This document shows, piece by piece, positions 36,001 to 51,000 of a DNA stretch of 64,000 bases (the first letter of the stretch is position 1; the number at the start of each line of letters is the position of its first letter). Origin of the DNA: Tachypleus tridentatus. Lineage: Eukaryota > Arthropoda > Merostomata > Xiphosura > Limulidae. The stretch lies in contig NC_134834.1 in NCBI RefSeq assembly GCF_004210375.1, positions 160,351,290-160,415,289 on the forward strand, written 5' to 3'. A program made the position numbers and the translations under genes. The notes under the pieces are model-generated. The model did not search any database. It was not told the DNA's origin and saw nothing but the letters and a program-made list of their open reading frames with translations.

Positions 36001-39000
36001 TACTTTTTTGTTTTCCCATTTCTGCCATATGTTTTCCTTTTCTTTCATTTTTCTTCTGTTTGTTTATTATGTCTGCTTCATCCTTTATGCTCTTGCCCTT
36101 CCTCTTTTAGAGCCTTTGGTCTCTTGCTATTTCTACCATCTCTCCTTCAAGACTTTTTTTACTCTTCTTTGATTTTGAATGCTGTAGGTCAGGTGGTTTG
36201 CTGTTGATGTTTTCTGCATTCTTTATCATTATTTATATGTTATTTATTTCAGATTAGCAGCAATACTTGAAAAGGACATTCAAACCTATTTTCCTTCCAT
36301 TTACTTGTCATCAGTATTATTGTTCTGACCCCAGCCATTGTCTTTGTCCTGTGTGGCATTTTGGGTTTCATGTACTCCCCTAGTTTTTTTTTTTTGTGAT
36401 TCCCATTCTTTCCTTTTTATCTCATGGAACTCCTCCTGTATCTAGGATTTCTATCCTGTAACTCTTATTGAATGGTCTTGTTAACTTAATTCTTTGGCTT
36501 ATGCAGCATTGTTCGAAGATCCTTATCACATCCTCCAAGTTTCATCTCATCAGGCCCATCATCTTATCTTTTCCTTGGCTGCTCACTTTCATCACTTTTT
36601 AGAAGGGATAGTGCAGACTGGCATGTAGACTACACTTTGTACTTTTTTTGCATACTATCTACATTATTTGGTCATCTCTTTTTCATATGGTTATTCCTTG
36701 CCACTCATTGCCATTCTCCATGTCTCATATAGGTTTTGATAGGGTAAGTTCACACTTTATCTCTTACCTTTACAGTGACCCTTTACTACATTGCTAGATC
36801 CTGTTCTGTGACAAGTGGTGCCTGTCCAAATATGCACATCCTCAAATCTTCAAATCAAAGCTTATAATATTGGTTTGGACTAGATAAATTCACCACATGA
36901 AGTTCACCTTTTCTGAATGGCTTCCCACCATCCTACCACTGCCTGGATTTTGGTTCCAACCACATTTGCATTCCACAACATTCTTACATCATTATCTGGA
37001 TGTTGGGTTCTTGGTGGCCTGGTTTTGGTTGTTTATTATGTCTTCACGTATACCCTGGATTGGTTGTCAGAAAGGAAACTGTTTTTCCTTTCTTCTTTCT
37101 AGTCTTGAGGTGAAGACTGTTGGGACCCTCCTTCCACCATGAACTGGAAGACAAATACCCAAAGTTGCCTGGTTTTGGACTGAAATTGACCTACCAAATA
37201 CAGCCTAATGTGCTCAAGCCACTCTACACCATCTGCCATGTCCAATAACAGACTGGTATGCATCTTTTTCATCTGATTTAGTGACATGAATCCTGACAAT
37301 TTTTAAACACTTATAATTTAGCATAAAATGAGATTGTGCTAAGAAACTGTCAAAAAATTCCCATCTCTTTGGTTTGTTTCAAAGTCTTCAGAACTTTCCA
37401 TTGAATGCCTTGGGTCATTGCTGTATGAACTATGATTAACAGCTTTCTCATGAAATTGTAAACTACTGCTCAAACCTTTTTATTTTACCTTAATTTTTGG
37501 TGAAAAGTATAACTTTTGTTCTAGCCAATCACATTTAAACTTGGCAAAAAAAAAAAAAAAGCTAGAGGACACCCTAGAAATTTATGGATTCGTAAGCAGT
37601 TTGGTGCATAAATAATTTAATAAAATTGGTTAAATGTTAATGGAGTGTATATAGACCCTATCAATTACTGTAGCATTAAAAAAAATAATTCTTTAAGTTC
37701 TTTAGTGTATGTATGTGTGTACATGTATAGTTATAAATTATTTTTTGTTTTCTCAGTTGAATGAAAGTAAGAACATTTTCTTGACGAAGTACTCAGTATG
37801 TAGTAGAGAAGTGTGTGATATTTAATATTTCATGACATGTGTGCATGTATATACATTAATTTTTCTTTACTAGGAGTGGTCGAAAATGGGCCCATGTAAG
37901 CTGTGCCTTATGGATACCAGAGGTCAGTATAGGAAATGTTGATAAGATGGAGCCAATTATCAAGATTTCGGACATCTCTGTAAGTTTTAATTTGTCAGCT
38001 GTAAAGTATGTAGATACTTCAAATAGATCAATTCTGTTAACTTATTGTTTTCTTTCTGAAACACGTTTGTATACAAAGAGCACTATTGAAGTAATTGGAT
38101 TGGTAATTTTCAGTAATTAAGGTTTTAAGTTTGCATACACCTAAAGCCCAGTCTTTACATTTTTGTGGATAAAACAACTTTATTGTTGTCTACAAACTAA
38201 CTCAAAAAAATCAGGAATTTGATTCCTGGGAATGTAAGTAGTTATTGAAAACCAAAACAAACTGTTGAAAATGTTTAGGTCAGATATTTGTTCAAGCTCA
38301 TGGTCACCTTTATATAAGTATTAAGGTTATACCAGTTAATATTAAGCACAAACCTCTGTACAAATACTGTACTTTTATGTGATTATCATCAGTTGAATGG
38401 ATAATCTTAGGTTTTGATAAATGATAAAATTAATGTAGTACTTGCATAGTTATTGTAAATTTTGTCACTGGGGCTTTTTAGTTGTGAAAAGTTGAAATAC
38501 AGTTCTTATGTTGAAAATTTTTGATAATGTATTAAAATAGATCAGTAATGTTTAATCTTTGTTTGTCATTTTAGGTTAATGTATAAAATGAAACAGAATT
38601 GTATGGTAAAATGATAAGGGGAATAAGTTACAGTGATACCAAAATAGAAGAAACCCAAAGAAGATCTAAAAGAATTTTTAAACAGGGATTAACATGGTTT
38701 TATATGAAATGTTTTAGTAGTTATTGAAATGGAAATTCTCACTAGTGTATTATTTACTTGATGTTTTATAGTGGAAACATTTCTTTCATTCACAGCCGAG
38801 AAGGTGGTCTCTTGTGTGTTCCCTGTGCCGAGAAAGAGTTGGTGCTTGTATACAGTGCTCAGTAAGTCAAGTTACTTATTCAGCTTTGTTTTCATGCTAA
38901 TTTTTTTTTCTTAAAGTGATTTATCAAATTTTTAGGTGCTAGAAGGGATTACTGGGTGCTAAAAATAGAAGTTGTGTTATTAATATATGAAATCCACATT

Positions 39001-42000
39001 AAATTATTATAAACATGACATTTAAGTAGAGTATTCTGTTAGTGGTTAATTTGGTTAAGATAGACCAAGATACACATCTTTCTGGTTGTTTATAAAATTA
39101 ATTTTCTCTCTTGTGATAACCTAACTTTAATAGCATGCAAATTAGGTATCTTAGCAAGAAATGCTATTAAAATCTTAATTTTCAATTGCATCAGACCACA
39201 GTCTAACATTTAAAATTTTTTTTAAATGTTCACTAGTTTTCAAAATATTGATAGCACCAAAATGTGATTTTAAGCATTATTGTATAGCATAATGACATTT
39301 GAATATTTGGTTTACATCACAGGACACTTAAATTGAGAAAATGTGTTTTGTAGACACCTAGAGAAATTGTATCATATTCTTATTAAAACAGCATACTAAG
39401 CATGTAATGAATCCATTAAAATTTTCTTGTTAGGAGCTAAGTGTTGTAAATATCTTGTACTTGTGAATATTTTGCTGTCTTTTTTTGTATAGATTTTGAC
39501 CATCTTTAATGCTTTGCTTTGATGCCGTCTTGTTACTTTTTAACTAATGTAGCACGTACATTCTCAGACCATATTTAATGCTTTGCTTTAATGCCGTATT
39601 GGTACTTTTTAACTTATGTAACACATACATTCTCAAATAATATTGGAATTAAAGTCTTAGAACAAAAAATAAAATTTTGATTTTGTAGTAGTTAAAAAAA
39701 AATTTTGTCCTTAATGTTAATAAGGAAGCTTATGCTACCAAAAGATTAAAAGTATTATTATGTAAAAAATTTCTGTCATTGGTTAACATTTCATTAGTAG
39801 TTTTTTTATGTTTGTTATTTAGTTTATCAGAAGCTGAAAAAAGTAAAAAAGAATGTTTGGCACTATTATTTTTACCTGGTTTATTTTGTAAAATAATGAA
39901 GCAATTCAGTAAAGAAATATATTTCTGATATGTAAACTGATAAACCAAGTTAACCAAATTCTTAATTAATCTTGCCCATCCAACATTCATAGATTGGAAG
40001 TGTGCAATTGAACTCTCTGTATAAATTTATCTTGTTATTGCTTTTATTTTAAGTATACTATTGAAATAAAATTATTACAGTGTTAAGGTTTAATATTAGA
40101 TAGTTATTTGTGTTTTACTTATTTTTATGTTTAGGTGAAAACATGTAAAACTGCCTACCATGTCACTTGTGCCTTCAAAAATAACCTTGATATGAGAGGA
40201 ATTATTGAGGATGAGAACGGTGATGATGGAGTAAAACTTAGAGTGAGTGATTTCTATTCTTAATTATCTTTAAGAACTGCCTTTGATTTGCATTCTTGAC
40301 AAGTTGTATGATTTTGCCTTATAATGTACAGATCCAGTTTAATCTTAAATATTCAAGGTTCTCATATGGCACAGCTTCTTTCACAAAGCTACAAATGTTG
40401 TTTTTTTTCTTGTACTGATGATATTAAGTGTATGTTTAAGTGAAGTTGTGTATGCAGATTTTTTTTTTTAAATGTAAAATTATCCTTGCTCACTTTGCAG
40501 GTCATTTGGGATGTAGGTGACTTGGTATATTGTTACTGTTCAGTAAATACTAATCTTGTTGAGCACCCAAGCTGAGTTAATCTTTATAAATGAAATACAT
40601 ATTTTAATTATATTAATTGTATTTAAAAAATGGTGAAGATAAGAAACAAGTTTCTAATAAATATGAAATTAATAATTTATTATATCTAGTCTGTATGTAT
40701 CTTTGCAAAATTCCATTGGGTGATGACAAAGAATATAACAAGGAAAAAAACTGCTGCTTATAATGTGTTATAAGAAATTCTAAGGGAAATATATTTTATA
40801 TTTTATTTAAAAAATACATTATACTGAGAGTGGAACTTATCTTCTTGACAACTTTCCTTGGATTTATTATGATATTCCCCCATGTCGTGTTTGTTGTCTC
40901 TGTTAGTAAGTGAGAAAGAATAATTGCTTTAAAGTAAAAAAACTTAGTTTTCTTTTAAAAATAAAATCTGAATTATAGATTTTATTATTTTTTAACTAGA
41001 AAAATTTCTCTATATACACTTGACACTTCATTATGATAATTTCAAATAGTATTTGTGTTATTCGTTATACTTATTATAAATAGTTTTAATTTATATTAAT
41101 ATTATTATCATGAAGATTATTTTACATTGTTAGCTTCGATAGCTCTTCTCATATGTGCTACTTTTTCTGTACATGTCATGATGTTTTACTGAATTATGTT
41201 CAAAATTTAATTAAAGTACTTTATTATCAAAATATACAAATGAACTTGGCATTAAAATGTGGCCAATAATCTAAATGTTAGTAGTATGTAAGTCTTAAGT
41301 TCTTAATATTATAATATAATATTGAAAAACATCTTCAATTTCAACTAGTTTAAGAATTGTGACATTTATTCTCAGGTGTCCTTTCTTCTCTAATTTAATT
41401 ATCACTCCTAGAAGTACAAACTTTAATGTAAATATCTTGTTATAATATTGTCGTTGCTCATATAAAGCATAATATTTATGTACTTCAATCTTATTTGGTT
41501 AAAGAGCCGTAAGATAGAAAATCACACCTGTTTTGCCATGTCCACCCTCTGCATTCTGTGTTTAACAAATTGACAGTAGTTCTCTCTGATGTTTAATACT
41601 ATATTTTTATAACCAGTATTAAGCCAAGATTATTATCTATCAAATGATCTGTTATGTTTTTTTTTATTACAGGGAATTGTATATTTTGCTTCTGATTTGC
41701 ACTTTATTCCTATGGGAAGCACATTGATGAGATTAGCTGAATTTTTAACTGATCCTGTTGCATAGTTAGAAAGCCAAATAATTGTGATAGTTGTAGAACA
41801 TTGCTGCTTTTGTACGTTATTTTGTGTTTCTTGATGCATTAGGGACAAAAGTATAAATGGGTATATACCTGTTTATACTCTCGTCTCTAAAATATGTCTG
41901 GCAACAGTCACTTGCAAATTCCCTCTTTCTTAACCTGAAAATGACCTAGGAAGGTTGAAATGTGGTTAATTGCTTTTAAATACTTAGAAAGGGCCTAATA

Positions 42001-45000
42001 GGCATTTGAAGTAATAAAATTAAAATCAAGTAAATTTAAAAAGGTTAGATAACTGAGTCTTTTACACTAAATCGTTACAATTATCTGTTATAATTTGCAG
42101 CCATTCTAGAAAAGTTATTGATTTATGTTTGTATTTTTTTTACAAATGAAATATAAAAAACTGTAAGATTATTTCATTGATGAAACATCAATAATGATAC
42201 TTAATAACCACAAACACATTGACTGATAGCTAAATTATAAATTATTTTATGCTAAATCATTGCAGTTGTCTGTCACAATTTGCAGTTATTCTGGAAAAAT
42301 GTTATTGATTTATGTTTGTATTTTTTTACAAATGAAATATAAAATGTAAGATGAAAAGTATTTTTATTCTTATCATGAAAATCATGGTTAACTCAGATTC
42401 CTTCAGTTAACATTATGTAAATTAACAGAAGAATCTTTAGTGGAAATACTTTGTCAAATAAATCTGGGTTTTTTGGATGCAACATACTTTTAGCTTGTTA
42501 AATTTTATAAAGATACATTAGTAAGTTTGAAATTATAGTACAGTTTTTACAGATAGTTCCTACCCATGTATTCATAGTTAAAGATGGATTCTGAGTACAC
42601 ACTTTAAATAATAAGAAAATAGTAATAAAAGTTAAATGCCATGGTACAACAGAATTGCGTTTTGTTTGTTTTTTTTCACCAAGTAGAGAAGTATTACATA
42701 CTACATATATTGTTCATCTAATCTGTGTATTAACTGAATTGCATGTTCAGTTCAATTCTAACAACCATCAAGCCCATTGCAGTTGGAACTACGAATCATT
42801 TAGTTTCATCCTTATTGTACTTTTCAGTTAAAGTTTTACAAGTTTTATTCTATTAAGTATTTGTGACTTTTGGGAAATTTAACACAATTTTACAGACAAT
42901 CAAAACATCTCATGTATATTTAATTTCACAGTAATTGCATGTTTCAAGTTCTTGTTAGTGTTTTGAAGAGATATTAATATGTTGTTTTGGGTTCACCATG
43001 AGTACAGAATCTGTTAGTTTTCTAGCTTTATCTGTATAAATACATGTTCCAACATTTTCATTTTCAGTGACTAATATTTCATTTCAAATAGTCCAGGTCT
43101 TTTAAGAAACGTGCAGTTTCTCACTGTGTAGATAGACATTACGTTTCAAACTCCTGTTCCAGCCACGTACAAAATATATTTTTCTAGTTTGTACAGATGT
43201 TTTACCATAATTTTAAAGAGCACATTAATTTGTGAAGTTATAAGATTTCAGTTAGTTTTGAGTACTTTGAAAAATAACTGATATACCCGTGGTTTGTGGT
43301 ATTAATGACTATATTAACACACTTGAGCTTCTTAGCTTACTTCTGGGTTTTGTTAAATGTGATAAAAGGAAAATGGTGTTTTCTTGAAATAGATTACATT
43401 ATTATAACTTAATTGTTAAAGTTAATGAATAAACAAAAACAATTTAAATAATTGTTTTATACTTTTTTCAGTCTTACTGTCTAAAGCATGGCCAGAAGAA
43501 GGATTCTAACTTATCATCAGATTCAGAAGATCAAAATGAAAGTCCAAAGAAGAATGAAAAATATCTGGAGCCACAAAAAGAATATGAGATAACTTGTGAA
43601 GATCAAGCCAAAGTGAAAAAGTAATTTTAAACTTTTCCATAATGTATTAGATCAGTATTTACTTTTGTTTTTGATTTCCTACAAACTTGTTATGTAGTTA
43701 CTGGTTTTTGTTTTTTATATTTTGCATCTTAGTTGTAGGTAAGAGAGTTGAATAGTTTGCTTACAGTTAATAAATGTAAATAACCTCAATCAAATCTGAA
43801 CTTACTTTAGTATTCCATGTTCAGAGATTCAATGTTTATTTCTTTAATTCTATTGGTTAATATGTAAATATTATTCAACCTAGTCAAAATTAATATAACT
43901 GTATGGGGATGTTAACATAGAACTCAGTGCAGAGGTCAGCATTCTATGATAGAATGCCAATTATGCAGCTAAACCAACCATTTTTAATCACTTATTTTTC
44001 TTTTTTACCATCAACTCCTTCATGAGTTTGGTCTTGTTTAAGTTTGATCTACTTAGAAAACATTTAAGAAACAAACCCTGAAAGCAATTCAAAAGTAAGT
44101 TGTGAGTAGAAGTTTATGATGATATGAGTTGGTATCAGAAGAAAATTGACATTATTATAGTTACATTATAAACTTAGTTAAAATGATTGCTATTCCTTTG
44201 ATTCATAGAGCAGATGTTGAGTCAGTAGTTGGACAAAATAACAAGCAGAAAGCATTAGAGTAAGCTACATGATGTAGATTGTTTCTCCGTTCATCATGTC
44301 CTCTTCTGACTGCTTCACCATATATATTAGTTAAAGACAAGTAGCTGTTGGAAATAAAATGTCTCATTTTGCTGAAAACAAATTTGTCATTACACAGTTC
44401 TATACCTGACATCTATTCAATAACGAGATGCTTGAACAACTGTAAATGCTTTATAAAATACAAATGTATACTTAACAAACATTATTACTGTCATGGATGG
44501 TGTTTAACACGGGTCTAGATGGGCCATAATTAACATGTTAAATTATTTCATCCCAGTTAAACAGGTATTTATGTGTCACAAAAGGTCTCTTGTTTTGCAC
44601 TTGTTATTCAGTGTAGTACTAGTTGTAATAAATACAAATGTTTTAATCCTTTTACTCTGGATTTGAAGACTTATACTGCTAGAGACTGGATTTTGATATT
44701 CATGGTGGATACAACACAGATAGGTTATTGTGGAACTTTGCACTTACAGTAAACATACACTTTTACACTGCTTAAAAGTTTTCTTTAATAATATTGAAAT
44801 TCATAAATTATGTAAATACAAAAATATCTAATTATTATTCCTCTTTGTTTCATCTGCTTTAACCTACAAACAAGTAGAGAATAGTGTTATAGCCCTTAAA
44901 CAGTTTTAATATTACATTATTTTTGCACTGATTATCTCTAATATGAACCTTACTTTTGCAAGTTTTTTTTTGATAGTGATTTAATTTAAAAATAAAAACT

Positions 45001-48000
45001 TGCTAATGTTTTATATTATAATGTATTAAATACATCTCTCAGGAACAAGAGATTATGACAGTATTAACAGCAGAGAACTCAACAGTATACTTTCTGCAAT
45101 TCTTAAGATAGAGCATATTTTAATAACTGTAATTCTTAATACTGTTTCAGTTTTGTTCAGCACCAAGAGGGTTTTACATGTTTTTGACAAACTAATGTCA
45201 CCTTCATTGTTTACATAAATGCCAGGACCTGCAGAAGTATTTTATTAAAACTTTGTTTACCATAATGTTTACTCCAGTGTTACACTTCTTAATTCATTTT
45301 GTTTATAAATATTACCATTCTGTCACTACCTAAGCTCCATAACCATCTGCCATGAATGATGATAACCCTCCTGGTGGTATTCCCACAACAAACTCTAGGG
45401 TTTTCCCTTTTTTGTTAATTGGAAAATGTTACTTATTGAGCAACAGGTGCAGATGAAGCTTGAGTTGAAACTTGTATTTGATCCACAGGTGGCCCTTCAG
45501 TATGTTTGAGTGAATGTCAACAAACAAACACTTGTTTGAGGAAAAATTAATGACTCAGTACCATTAATTTAATACAAACCATCACTCATTTAGATACGGA
45601 GTTGTTGTTACTGTTAGAACTTAATGTTATTATTGACTCGTTTATATAATCAAACTTATTTGTATGTGTGTATGAGCTAACATTTTCTGGGAGAAGATGT
45701 AAATTACGATTTATAAACATATTTGATGTTTTTTTCAGAGTATTTCTTATCTGTTTCAAACTCTCATAGTTTTAATACTCTGGAAAAATACATCTGCCCA
45801 TGACTTCAAACAGGTACATAGCATACTGTTGGATTTTTAGTAATAAATTGTGATATTATTGTTACAATCACTATGTCTGTATACATGTTAAGATGCAGCT
45901 GTGTTTGTTAGCTTATTGGTGTTGGCCAGTAGTCCACATGTGGAAGAAAGTAGTAGTTAACACCTTTATAGTTTGTCGCTGTCTCAGCCAGAAAGAAATA
46001 GTTCTGTTATATTGAACTAAAATAATAGTTGAAGAGGATTTAAAGTTGAATACACATGTAGCTTGTAAATTTTACACACATTCAAATTTTTAAAATATTG
46101 CTTTATATGACCTTGTCAAACAAAAACTCATACTTTATAGTAAAACTTTGAGTTACTTGTTCAGTGATATAAATATTTTAATGCTTTATTTATATATATG
46201 TTATGATGGTTATTTTTCAAAATAGAATTCAACAGATGTCATCAGAGTTCTACAACTATGTGAATACTGAAGAGATAGCAGAACAATTACAAGTCAATCC
46301 AACAGTTATGAATTTTGTTTATCAGTATTGGAAACTGAAAAGAAAAGTAAGCAGACTTTATCTGTAGATGAAATTTAAACATTTTATTGTGAAAGAAATC
46401 TAATTTTTTTCCATATTCAATAAGAGAATGTTGATGTTTTGAATATTTTTTGTTTAATTGAAGAATATGAGAAAGGCTTGGACTGATCAGGTATTGTGTT
46501 GGTGATTCTTGTTAGAGGTTATATGCTACAGAATTTACTGAATTTTCAATAATGAAATAACTGTGGTTAGAAATTCTAAATGAAATAAAAAAATTTTAGG
46601 GCTGTAACAAAATGTTACTAAATGAAGGTTCAACCTTTGGTAGTAATTTACTTATGGTGACACTTATAGTTAATTTCAAAATTCATTATTTAGAACAAAA
46701 ATATTTATATTTGATTCTAAATGTGATACTAATGTAACTACATACAGTAAGTTTGCATTGCAAGAGCACCCTATTGCAGCTAGTTTGAAGAATTTTTAGC
46801 TGAATTAAAAAGTTTTATTCAACAAACAGGTTACCAACCATAGTCTTTTTTTTTTTTTTGCATAAAATTGTTAATTAATAGATATCTAATAAACATAATG
46901 ATTAAAGCAAAACAGAACAGAGTACAATTAACATTTCAACTAGAAAATAAATACTAATTTCTAATAAAATTATTGATTAATTTAAAGTTACACTAGTATT
47001 CCTTTTCAACATTACAATTATTAGTGTTAGCATTTATTTTATGTTTCATACTTACTCTGATATAACACTCTTGTATGCTGGGTATTATGCACAGTTTATT
47101 AAGCAGTGCAGCCAATAACCAAAATCTCTCTGTGCTCCACCATTATGATCTGCTCCAGTATAGAAGTGGCTGCTGTATATGAAGCTTTGGTGGTGTTTTT
47201 TGATACAGCAACCTTAAAGTAATGGTTTCATACAGATTATATTGAATTTTCCATGTGAATAATGTTTTAATGTGATAACTATTTAGATATTGTCAAACAA
47301 TTCTGGTTGAACACATACACACTAAAAGTATCTTATGCTGTCTGAATGTTTTCTGAACCTTTAAATATTCCTAACAAAACACCAGTTAGTCAACTCTTGC
47401 TGTCTGACCATTTTCACTCAGCAAAACATTACAAAAGGCAATGAAAGGATTATATGGTTTCTTCACTGTACTTTAGGCTCAGTTTGACAAGCCGTTACTT
47501 ACCCCAAAAGAAGAAGAATCTAACATTCTGGGAAAGAAGCAAAAAGACAGCCTGTATGCTCGTATGAGAATGTTTGTACACTTACGACAAGACTTAGAAA
47601 GGGTATATGTTCGATTTTCAATTCATTCTTATCACGTTTTGTATATTGGTGCCTTTTTCATTGTTATGGATCATTTTCATTCTTGAATTATAATATATGA
47701 ACTTTTTAATATATAGATTGTGTGTATGTTTCTGAGTTAACATCCCTTATGTTTATCTTTATAGTATGATAGTATAGAAATTTGTTTGTGCTTTTCTTCA
47801 TGATGCAGTATACAGTAAAATTATTATACTAAAGAAAAACAATATATTTTATACATAAATATATCAAGATTTTATTTCTTAACTGGAGATTTTCCTTAAC
47901 TATTTCAGTACTGGCTTAGGTCGTGGAAATGACCTAATGATCATTTCATGCTTGTTATAGTTTTACTTTTGTTACTCTGAAATTAATAAGTGTATGTTCA

Positions 48001-51000
48001 TGAACTGTGGCAAATTGTCAGTAAACATTATAAGGTTTTCATATACAAAATATCATTTATTTAATGAATTTTAAGGTTTAAGCATGTTTTTCTTGTACAT
48101 TTTGTCATTGTTAAGATTAAAAATATTTATGCATCAGAAAATTTTCAAACTGCACATGTGAAATCCTTATAATGCCCAGATGGTTTTATATTTTATATTG
48201 TTTTCCTTAATAAATCTCTGTATGGGGTCAATTGATTTGACCGACATCATAAGCACCAAATAAAATTAGGAAATCGATATAAACTATGCCTTTTTCATTC
48301 TACAATAACTGCTGATTATAAAATGAAAACATAAATATCTTGGCTAAATGGCTTAGATCTCATAAGATTGTACATTTACACAGATTTATTATTTTTTTAT
48401 ATTTGCCCTTTCAGTCATTAATTCAGTCTTAACAATGCTGAAGTTACAATGATGCAGCAATATTTGTGCATATGCTTGAAGCAAAATTTGTTAGAATGTG
48501 GGTGAAAAGTTCTCAGCATAGAGTTTCTACAAGACTTTTACATTGCATTATCACAGTTGAATGTATCTTAACACAGGACATCTGAGGTGGAAAATGTTCA
48601 TTTTACATTGCATCTCTATGATTCATCAATATTTCTTATGGAATTTTTGTCCAGTTAAAAAATACTGCTTTAGATATGTAAATATGTACTTATTTAATTG
48701 AAGAAAAAATAAGAGAATGCCAGGTCTCATAAATATAAAAAGAAAGAGAACAGACTAATCTGAGAAAAAACATTTTATTGTAATGAAACTCAAGCTAAGG
48801 CATTTGAACAAGACAGATTCATATCTGTAGTAAGAAAGATATTTATTTGTACTGGACTACTTTCTTCATTTGTCAAGAGACATTGGAATAAAATCTAAAT
48901 TACATTTAGCTCCTGAACCTGAAAAAATAAATAAAGAAGCTGTATTATTCCAAACAGTTTTTATTATTATTGAATAATAGTGGGTTGCAGTTAAATCTGG
49001 TCATGTTTTGGTGTCACAATTTAAAAAAAAAAACCATTCTCTTTAAATATATTTTTTCTGGTACTGTTGATTAACCACCACTGGAGTTATTCCTTCTAAC
49101 TCATTTTTTTCATTATAGGATTGTCCAATTTTGAATATCAAATTCAGATTAAAGAAGCATCTTAACAAATATCCAGCTTCCAATCTACTTTTGTTTGCTT
49201 AACCAAAGTGTAACTGATAAAATAAAAGTGAAATATTTCTGATTTAATGTTTTTGAGGTCTGCAGTTATTTCCTGATGACCTAGTACAGCAGCCAAAACA
49301 TTAACAACTTCAATGTTCAGTTACTTAAATAGCTTTTAAATAGTAAAATATATTTCTTGATTTGCTTCTAATCTCACATTACTAAATACTTTAAATCTTA
49401 AAATTTTTTAATTGTTTTATTCTTTTCTTTCAGGTGAGAAACCTGTGCTACATGGTGATCAGGAGAGAGAAGCTTTTCCGTTCCTGGCTGAAACTAAGAG
49501 AGGAAATATTCCAGACACAAGCCAAAACTCTAGCCAACAAGTCTCTCAAACTGACAAACCAAGATATTGAAGCTGTGATGTCAGCTAATCAAGGATCATC
49601 TGTCTATGATAAAATTTATTCAAGGGATAGAGAATTAGTACCTCACACTTTAGCTGTGCTAGCAAAACTAAATCCTGCAGAGTACACTTATATTGAAAAA
49701 GTTCCAAAGAAAAAAAAGGAAAAGCCCTCTTTCTATAGGCTTCCCAATCCATATGCAAAACAGTACTTCAATGGTACCTATGCTCGATCAAAGAGGAGAT
49801 TATCTTCAGTTCTAAATGGAAGTAAAAATCTTGAGAAATCTTCTGAATCTGCCTTTTTTGACTCCAAGATTCAAAATGATATTGATATGGATGCAACTCA
49901 TGAATCAATTGATTTAAAAAAATTACCTGAAACTTCAGAAGTCAAGATGATTACTGTGGATACAAGCTCATTTGTTGATGAGTCTCTCTCCTTGTCTTCA
50001 GAAAGTATCCATGCATCAGATATAAATCTTTGCAGAGGATTTGGTGATGATTTAGAATTAAAAAGCTGTAAAAAGAAGTCTTGTGATTCAGTGGAAGAAA
50101 ATGAGAAAAAGGAGTCAGTTGGCATGTTTAATGTGAATAATAATACAAAATGTGGTGAAAGTAAATTGGAAGATAAGAAATGCAGTGGTGAGTTAGAGGT
50201 GAACATTGGTGAAAAGGAATTGGATGGTGAACCAGAGGTAACATATATTGAAAAACATTGGGATTGTGGGAGCGAAGTGAAGTTTAATAAAGAAATTAAT
50301 GTTGAGAAAATAGCTGATAAAAAAGGACTTGATGGTGAGGCAGAGTTGGTTAATAAAAGAGATACTGTTACTGAGCCAGTTGTGAAGGCTAGTAAAAGAG
50401 GGTTGGCTGATGAGACTGAAGTAGAGAACAGTAAAGGGGAATTGGGTAATGGAGCTGAAGTAAAGGCTGGTAAAGGGGAATTAGGTAATGGAGCTGAAGT
50501 AAAGGCTGGTAGAAAGGAGTTGGGTGATGAGGGTGAATTAATGACTAGTGAAAAAGAATTGAGTGATGAGATGGAAGTAAAAGTTAATAAAGGGGAATTG
50601 AATAGTGGTGATAAAGTGAAGGCTAGTAAAGGGGAATTTGAAGGTGAGGCAGTGATGAAAGGCAGCAGAAACAAATTGACTGTTAGTGCCAAGGAAAAGG
50701 TATCTATCAAAGAATTAGTTAATATACCTCAGAAAGAAGAATCTTTGAATAAATCAGATGGAAAATCTGAAGTGTTGGTTACTACACTTACTACAAGACA
50801 GTCGGATCAAGATATGGAGTCCTGTTCTGTAGAAAATGGAAGTGAAACACTTGTTTCAAACACAAAAGGACTAGGAGGGAAGGAAGAAGTCAATAAATCA
50901 GTGTCAGAGTTTGGTTCTTTAGGAGAAAATCATATAGAAAAATTAGTTGACCACTTGCCTGTGATAGAAAACATCAAAGACACTAAAAGTGACATTGTAA

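Larger units (their letters stand above)
33740..36720 (+). mobile_element. DIRS-type retrotransposon relic (RT-RNase H and tyrosine recombinase)
   Basis: A C+T-rich segment in the JADE intron 32378-37873 whose plus-strand frames, despite many stops and frameshifts, follow a DIRS pol. In order: RT entry [13 protein letters not shown] (34350-34389), RNase H-like [17 protein letters not shown] (about 34987-35037) and [18 protein letters not shown] (about 35437-35490). A tyrosine-recombinase-like end follows with SHQAHH, LAAHFHH and a final TGM-stop-TT (about 36540-36640) in place of the HxxR...W region. No intact long frame remains. Confidence 0.8.

Noticed and set aside
49898-50710. 270-codon open frame on the minus strand inside the last JADE exon
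   Set aside because: It is the antisense shadow of the 13-residue repeat, whose composition avoids stops on the opposite strand; no start context, splice signal or family resemblance.
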